A DNA stretch of 64,000 nucleotides, from NCBI GenBank assembly GCA_035236585.1, contig CP141128.1:29665618-29729617 (forward strand), in the 5' to 3' direction. This document shows positions 58,201-64,000 of the stretch, piece after piece. Every line of letters starts with the position of its first letter. Position 1 is the first letter of the stretch. The notes beneath the pieces were generated by a model. It searched no databases. It saw only the letters and a list, made by a program, of their open reading frames with translations, and had not been told where the DNA came from. This DNA is from Warburgia ugandensis (Eukaryota; Streptophyta; Magnoliopsida; Canellales; Canellaceae). The position numbers were made by a program, and so were the translations under genes.

Positions 58201-59738
58201 TTATTATTGTGTAATTTTACTTATAGTATAGATTTGTTAGCTTAGAAGGTTTGAAACCGTGATCATATATGATTCAACGAAAATTAAGGCATCCTTCATA
58301 GGATAACCCAAATACATGGAATAACTTTATACGTATGGTTTGACAGATGTATGAATCAAGACCATAGTGGAGTGAATACCACTTTGAGGTAGGTGGATGT
58401 ACAAGAATGTATTAAAGATTCATGTGTGTATATATATATATATATATACATGATCTTTTGTCCGGAATTATAGACTTTCATGATATTAGTATACTTGTGG
58501 TACCTTAGAACAATAATGATCCAAGTAAATAATCCAATCAAGTGATCCAACCCCATGATCCATCAAATTGATCTTATCTAATGATCCAACCAAACGATAA
58601 GAAATTAGTGAGATGTGTGGATTAAGGAAACCCTAAGACTAGGGCATAGAAAATATTCCAGCCTTCGTTAAATAGACACATCGTCTGATATGTACAATGT
58701 ATTTTACATACAAGCATGGTGGCTTGTAATTTTGTTTTACACAGGCCTAGGCCTAGGGATGCTATACTAGGGAAGTTATGAGGGTTTGGCCACCTGCTTC
58801 CTAAAATGTATGATATGATGGATACCATGCCAAAAGAGAGGCTAAAATTCAGGTGGGGTAATCATGGAAAGACTGCCATTGTGACAGCCATGGTCCTCGC
58901 CTATGCAAACATGGATTTTGTTATTTTCACAGTTGGTATCAGTGAATTATTATGCAGTTATCTGGGGGCGCCGTATGGATTTAGACTGCGACATAGTAGT
59001 CCATGATGATTTTGCATTATGTTGCACATATGATAGACATAGTGAAATGCCATGGCATGATGAGATGCCAAGTATGATGAAATACATGAGTTCCTGGAGA
59101 GAAAATTCCCATATGAGATTTGGCTGAATATTGATCTCCTAAGTGGGAGTATAGCTAGGGAAGGAACAAATTTTGTGTATTTTTACTATTTTAATGGCTT
59201 TACCTTATACTATATAAATGATGTATGTACTCTATGATGAGATGGTCCATGAATGGGTAAGCATGATAGAATGATGAATGAGATATCGTATTCTTGTATT
59301 AATGAAGCATTATATTCTTGTATCCCCTACCAAGCATAGCTTGCTAAGATATTGTAAATGTTTGAATGTTTACAATATCTCATATATAGGGAAGGAGACT
59401 TGAGGACGTATAGCCTAAAGAGCCCAGATGCTACTAAACTGATCAGGGTATCTTCTTTGAAGATTGTGAATCCAGAATATGTACTTTGTATTTGGACAAT
59501 GGATTGTAATTGTAATACAGGGGCTGTGTCAAGTGAACTACTGGATGATTCTTGGTATTCAATAAAATTTTATTTTGATACAAAAATCTTTATGTGTATT
59601 GTGTATGTTGAGGTGAGACTTGGGTTGTATTACAAATTGATTTAAAAGAAAAGAATTTTGAGAAATTTTTTTACTACTAAGGGCCCTGCCTTTGAAAAAT
59701 ATATTACAAAATGTGTTACAAAAACTCAGGTTGTCACA
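55268..59738 (+). repeat. Solo LTR of family A with perfect 5-bp target duplication
   Basis: It starts TATAACATCCC (family start TGTAACACCCC, so the TG has become TA) and ends GGTTGTCACA. GGAAC flanks it at 55263-55267 and 59739-59743. It is homologous, in reverse, to 4382-9145. A 12-bp-arm hairpin lies at 59347-59380. No gag or pol motif is present. It sits inside the G-rich minisatellite. Confidence 0.88.
59347..59380 (+). other. Hairpin in family A solo LTR
   Basis: AGATATTGTAAA and TTTACAATATCT arms, perfect, with a 10-base loop. It is the same position and arms as in 4827-4860. Confidence 0.65.
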
Positions 59739-59743
59739 GGAAC

Positions 59744-59950
59744 TAGATTTTGGCTTGGAGGGGTGGGGTTGGGGAAACCGGGTTCCGGTGGCGGGTTGGG
59801 GGTGGGGAAACTAGGTTCCGATTGGAGGGGTGGGGAAATTGGGTTACGCGAGGAGGGGTCGGTCGTGGGGGGGGGGGAGATTGGGTTCCAAGGAGGGGAG
59901 GAGAGGTGTGGCGAAGGGGAGAGGGATCCGGTGGGGGGTGGGGGTGGTAA
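59744..59950 (+). repeat. G-rich minisatellite, right part
   Basis: Continuation of the units at 55135-55267: TTTTGGCTTGGAGGGGTGG, GGTTCCGGTGGCGGG, GGGGAAACTAGGTTCCG, GGGGAAATTGGGTTACG and so on. The long Gly/Arg-rich plus-strand and Pro/Ser-rich minus-strand frames here are repeat artefacts. Confidence 0.75.
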
Positions 59951-60214
59951 CTCCATTTATTGCTATTTATTGATTGATTTTCATGACCAATCTTCATGGT
60001 TTTGTACAGAATTAAGTGATTCATGGGTAAACGCTAGCGTTGGAGGTATTTATTGAGAGGAATCAAAGTTGATGAGCCCAATCTTACAGGTGCTTGATTG
60101 CTTCCTCTTTTCTTTTCTATCTTAACATGTCTGGTAATAACATCTAGTAACTCTAATGCATGTTTCCATTTTCATGTTATTAGCTTTTCTAGTTAAATCA
60201 AAACCAATCTCTCT

Positions 60215-61190
60215 TAGGCTAGGCAGTGTAGCTTTAAAATTACTCACAAGGTAACAAATCAAAGTAATAATTGCATGTGAGAGAGGTCAATCCCATGAAG
60301 AATCTCAAGTAATTTCTAGTTGATTTCATCTCATTTAAGTTACTTAGCTTAGCTAAAGAAAGATTGTTTTGATAAACATGGAATGAGAAACATGCATAAA
60401 ATTAGACACATGAGCTTAAGGAGACTTTCTAAAAATAAATATTTCCAATGGAATTAGAAACTTTCCTAGCTAACATGCATTAAATAAAAATAATAATGCT
60501 AAAGTAAAATGAATGATTCTAGGAAGCTTTAATTAAGGAAACTTGCTAAAAATGAAACTTTCCTAAACCAACACTTTCTTAATCCTAAAACTTTCTAAAA
60601 ATAAAACATTCTGAAACTAAACAAATAAATGTTCTAAAGCTAAACTATGATGCAAATAACTAAACAAGTAATGTTAAACTATTATGAAATAAGGGAACAA
60701 TAAACCACTTAAAAACAAATCACCCAATGACCATGTGCATGACCCATGGAGGTTTTTGCATGGTTCACGAGTACAAAAATGCCTAAAATGTGTGGAATAA
60801 AAGTTTGCTAACATGGGATCTAACCAAAATAGTAACTAAACTATCTAAAAATCTAAATTGGTTTTTAAAAAATCAAGTAAATAAAGTGTATGGATTGGTT
60901 GAAATTATGTATGACTCATGAAAGGTAAAATTCCAAAAGTAAGGTACTCATGAAACTTAAATCAAACAAGGCATGAAATGACATAGTGTATGTGATTCAA
61001 GACATGAAAAATGATCATAAAACCAAAATTTTAATGAACTTCACGCATGCAAATAACCAAGAGAAACTTTACATGAATCTTAAACTTTATGGGATGGAAT
61101 TTGGTACATAAATTGTGCACATGTACATAGATGAACATTTAGCATAAACTAATTAAGCTTATCAGTACTTGTGAATACCTACACCCACTA
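60215..61190 (+). repeat. Dispersed repeat, family D, copy 3 (partial)
   Basis: It matches 17305-18250 in the same orientation: the GGTCAATCCCATGAAG segment (TTGATCCCACGAGG in copy 1), then the A-rich stretch of GAAACTTTCCTAA words, then GCATGGTTCACGAG. It has no coding motif. Confidence 0.45.
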
Positions 61191-61569
61191 AGAGATGTGA
61201 ACTTGAAGCAGTGGAGTTGAAGACTAGTGAAAGGTCTATGAGATTTGTAGTCCCTTTACAAATATCTATACTAGGTAGGCAAATACTTTTCATGCATCCT
61301 TTATCTATTTTCCTTGAGGTTAGTTCCCCACATATGTTAGATATTGTATGTTTATGTGAATGGTTTGAGACAGAGTCTCCTTTAATTATTTTTTTACTTA
61401 AACTATGTTTATCAAGGACATCAGTTTGGTTTCTTTAAATGAATTACATAGCCTTTTTTTATGTCATTGTTCTAATATCATTGAGTGTTTCAGTGTAGTA
61501 ATGATGGAATGAGAAAAACATTAAACTGAAGATTACAGTCACATTGAAGAGCATAAATAAGAGGCCAAC

Positions 61570-62290
61570 ATGAGCACTACTCCGAAAAGAAAGGGTAGAG
61601 GGTGAACAATAATGGAATATGTTATCAAGAGAAAGTTGAAGGGAATTAAAGAGACTGTCCAATACAATAGTAGAGGGCAAGACATTGGTGAGAATACACC
61701 TGCTTATAGTAGTTTCCTTTGCTCTTAGTAAGAAGCATGGTTCCTATCACATTTGAGAATTGGAGACATGTGCCATCCTCAAAAAAAGATTCAATATGGG
61801 AAATTGTGAAGGTATGTAAACACTAAGCACATGTATTATTTACATTATAACTTTCCTTATTTTCGAATATAGTTATTTGATGTGTTCAATTTGCAATTTG
61901 CCTTTGACATGTTATATGACAAGAAGAAGTGTTCTTTACAAGGGGCTAATGAGCAATGGAGAAAATGGAAGTACTACCTTGTTTGCAATTACATAGCTCC
62001 AAATGTCAACAATCATCAAGGCTGTACATGGTGCCTTCCATTTACTCCGACGTCATTGACTAGGAGGCTTGGAATGCATTTGTACAAAATCGCACCTCCA
62101 CAAAGTTTGAGGTATGTGTAGAAACAATGCTTCATTCTTTCAATTACATGTAGCATTCAATTATTGCACTTGATCATGCATGTAAAATTTTGCAGGCGAA
62201 GAGTGCTAGGGGAAGAAAGGTGCATGAAACAAATATGCAGCACCACCTATTTAGGTTGGGCTATGCTCATTTAGAAGAGCTGCAAAGTAA
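61570..62290 (+). pseudogene. Fragment resembling the second ORF of a CACTA element (plant transposase)
   Basis: Broken plus-strand frames read STTPKRKGRG, KLKGIKETVQYNSRGQ, then after a stop and shift PITFENWRHV-like wording, and 61882-62121 with FDMLYDKKKCSLQGANEQWRKWKYYLV followed by a spliced-looking continuation at about 62196. The course resembles the Ptta/En/Spm plant transposase region (RGPT..., W..VP...K..IW, then WR.WK..L...Y), but the match is loose. It lies about 6.5 kb right of the tandem array, beyond the solo LTR and family D insertion. Confidence 0.35.
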
Positions 62291-62389
62291 GAATATATGA
62301 CAATGTATGCCATTCAATTTAATGCTACTATAGATATATACATGTTCTCTATCTATAGTGCCTTTACTTGATAGCAAAAAAAGGATGGG

Positions 62390-64000
62390 TGTAATAACCC
62401 CAATTTTTGTAATTGATTGAGAAAATCAATAAAGTTTGAGTTTCAGAAATTTCGGGCTAAAATATTAGGGTTATTTAGAATATACTTATTATAAAAGTAT
62501 AATCAAAGAATAAGACATGTACAATTGAAATTAAACTTAGCAAACCCTTCAGAATGACTGTAAGCACGACAAATTCTGAATTCGGATGAAAAATCCTTCA
62601 CTTTCTTCATTTATTAGACAAAAGGGTAAAATAGTAATTTTACCCAAAAATCAAAATCTAAGACATCAAAATTTAGAATGTATTGAGAAATATGAATCTA
62701 ATGCCACTAAGTACACTCAAATCCAAGATCATGGGAATAAGACCCTAATTTTTATATATGAAGGGCAAAATGGTCTTTTTACACCATGTGGGCCCCACAT
62801 GGGGCCCACAAGGGACCCAAAAACGAATCTTATGAGCAGCCCACATGAAGTCATGGGTCAAAAAATACCAGCTGGTCTTGGGGAAGAAAAAATGGAGCAT
62901 AGGAGACTTCCATGCCAAATTAATAATAAAAATTTAAATATTAACATTATATTTCATCATTAAAGAAGACAAAAAATGCCTATAAATACAACCCCAAAAA
63001 TACTCCTAAAATTCCCATGAAATTTTTTTCACTCTCCTTGAAAAATTAGACCTAGATCCCTCCCCAAAAACCCAAAAATCCCATGAGATCTCTCTCTTTT
63101 CAATTTCTTTTTCTTTTTAGATTGGAACAAGAGACCTAAAATCAATTAGGAACTCTGTTCCAAATCTAATATCATCAATTTCACTATCCAAAACTTCCCA
63201 CCATACCTTAGCTATAAAACCCCCAAAGAAATTTCAAGATCCAACGGTTTAAACAATGGCAATCGCAAGAAAGGTGGATCTTAGACCATATCTTCATCAA
63301 ACGGGTATTTCTTTTAAATTGGATATATAACCAACATTTTTTCTCTAATCAGGTAGGTGAAAATGCTTCTTGGACATGTTTAATACTGGTTTGTTAAATT
63401 TTTATTTTACTATAATTGCATTTTGGTAATAAAAAAGTAAAAATAAAGTAAACCATAGAACCTTTAATTTAGGAAGATGGAGTACTAAGATGAAAATTCT
63501 GACCATACAAATCGATCCATAAGGGTCCAAAACCCCTAGGGTAGAATTCTCACAAAGATCAGATACATTTTGGGCCTCAATTGATGGAGGATTGATTGGA
63601 CGGTCTAGAATGGGCTGTCCGATCTCCTGATCGAACGACGCCCAAGACGCACAGCATGACGCAACACGTAAACGTTGCATGTGGAAGCGTTTTCCTGTGC
63701 GAGCTACACATGGAACATTGTCCCAAGCGGGACGATGGTGCTTTTGTCAAAACGATGAGCGGACGTGCTTGCCTCGCGTCTCGGTTATGGGCGCTATGAC
63801 GAGCATTCCACTCGTCTCGCCCCGCTTCTGTGGACGTCCCAAAAGGGACCGTCTGTAGTGCCTTTATGGAGGACACGCCCGATGAGCGGGATCGTTCCGC
63901 CTGAAAAATTTGGGCCGTCCATTCCTTGGGCCCAGATCAAATCTAGGCCCTAGGAATGATTGTGAACTTCTAGATCTAATTTCGAAGCCATCTAAACTCT
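62390..64000 (+). repeat. Start of a further family A LTR, cut by the window end
   Basis: It begins TGTAATAACCCCAATTTTTG and follows the course of 55268 onward (AAATATTAGGGTTATT, then TATAAATA boxes at about 62979 and a leader). The 5 bases before it (ATGGG) would be one target-duplication copy. The part from about 63597 is GC-richer than in the other two copies and may be a variant or an insertion. Whether a coding region follows is not visible. Confidence 0.7.

Noticed and set aside
59658-60056. 132-codon Gly-rich ORF, and Pro-rich ORFs opposite it
   Set aside because: They follow the G-rich minisatellite and cross the border of a solo LTR; base composition explains them.
1-64000. CRISPR array, bacterial operon, rRNA or tRNA genes
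   Set aside because: No regularly spaced repeat with unique spacers, no ribosome-binding-site gene series, and no rRNA or tRNA sequence was recognised by eye; the tandem arrays have units far too long for CRISPR. A tRNA scan could not be run.

Overview
This window is nuclear DNA of a flowering plant with a large, repeat-rich genome. The evidence is a split nuclear gene for a plastid ribosomal protein with GT/AG introns, long-LTR Ty3/gypsy chromoviruses primed by initiator Met-tRNA, a CACTA transposon, a Pack-MULE, an RTE-type LINE and (GA)n, (CA)n and (GTAT)n microsatellites. The species cannot be fixed from the sequence. Only one gene looks intact; nearly everything else is transposon, much of it nested.

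Layout. 1-9145: a minus-strand Ty3/gypsy element (element 1, family A, LTR about 4.8 kb) running off the left edge. Its protease region is split by a 2.7-kb solo LTR (family C, 298-2978, target duplication CACCT). 9146-about 15700: an older minus-strand Ty3/gypsy element (element 2), cut in its integrase by element 1. 15700-20130: low-complexity DNA, a probable copia-type LTR, a dispersed repeat (family D) and a (GA)n tract. 20134-20640: a diverged tandem duplication.

21143-28445: the resident gene, a five-exon plastid S6-like ribosomal protein (RFC3 type, 280 aa), with a TATA box, a 4.6-kb fourth intron and a (TC)n tract just after the stop. A Pack-MULE (25407-26832, 9-bp target duplication) lies in intron 4. 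It carries the 5' coding part of a MAEA/GID9-type E3 ligase subunit gene in antisense. 28829-31910: a decayed RTE-clade LINE on the minus strand. About 32400-32773: a PPR-protein remnant.

34076-44811: a structurally complete Ty3/gypsy element (family B, Tekay/Del-like, LTRs of about 3.1 kb, target duplication AGGAT, PBS and PPT visible). It is inactivated by many TAG/TAA stops and by loss of RT, RNase H and integrase catalytic residues. About 46030-55015: a CACTA (En/Spm) element with a dense field of short palindromic subterminal repeats, a broken tnp2 gene, DUF4218 and a duplicated DUF4216 segment, and a 0.6-kb tandem repeat whose units carry telomere-like CCCTAAA stretches. 55135-59950: a G-rich minisatellite split by a family A solo LTR (target duplication GGAAC). 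60215-61190: another family D repeat. 61570-62290: a fragment resembling a second CACTA ORF. 62390-64000: the start of a further family A LTR.

Functionally, only the RFC3-like gene is likely to make a working product, a protein of the plastid 30S ribosome. I found no coherent undescribed system. The most informative observations are the captured MAEA fragment inside the RFC3 intron, a hairpin kept at a similar place in three different LTR families with different arm sequences, and the telomere-like tandem array inside the CACTA element.
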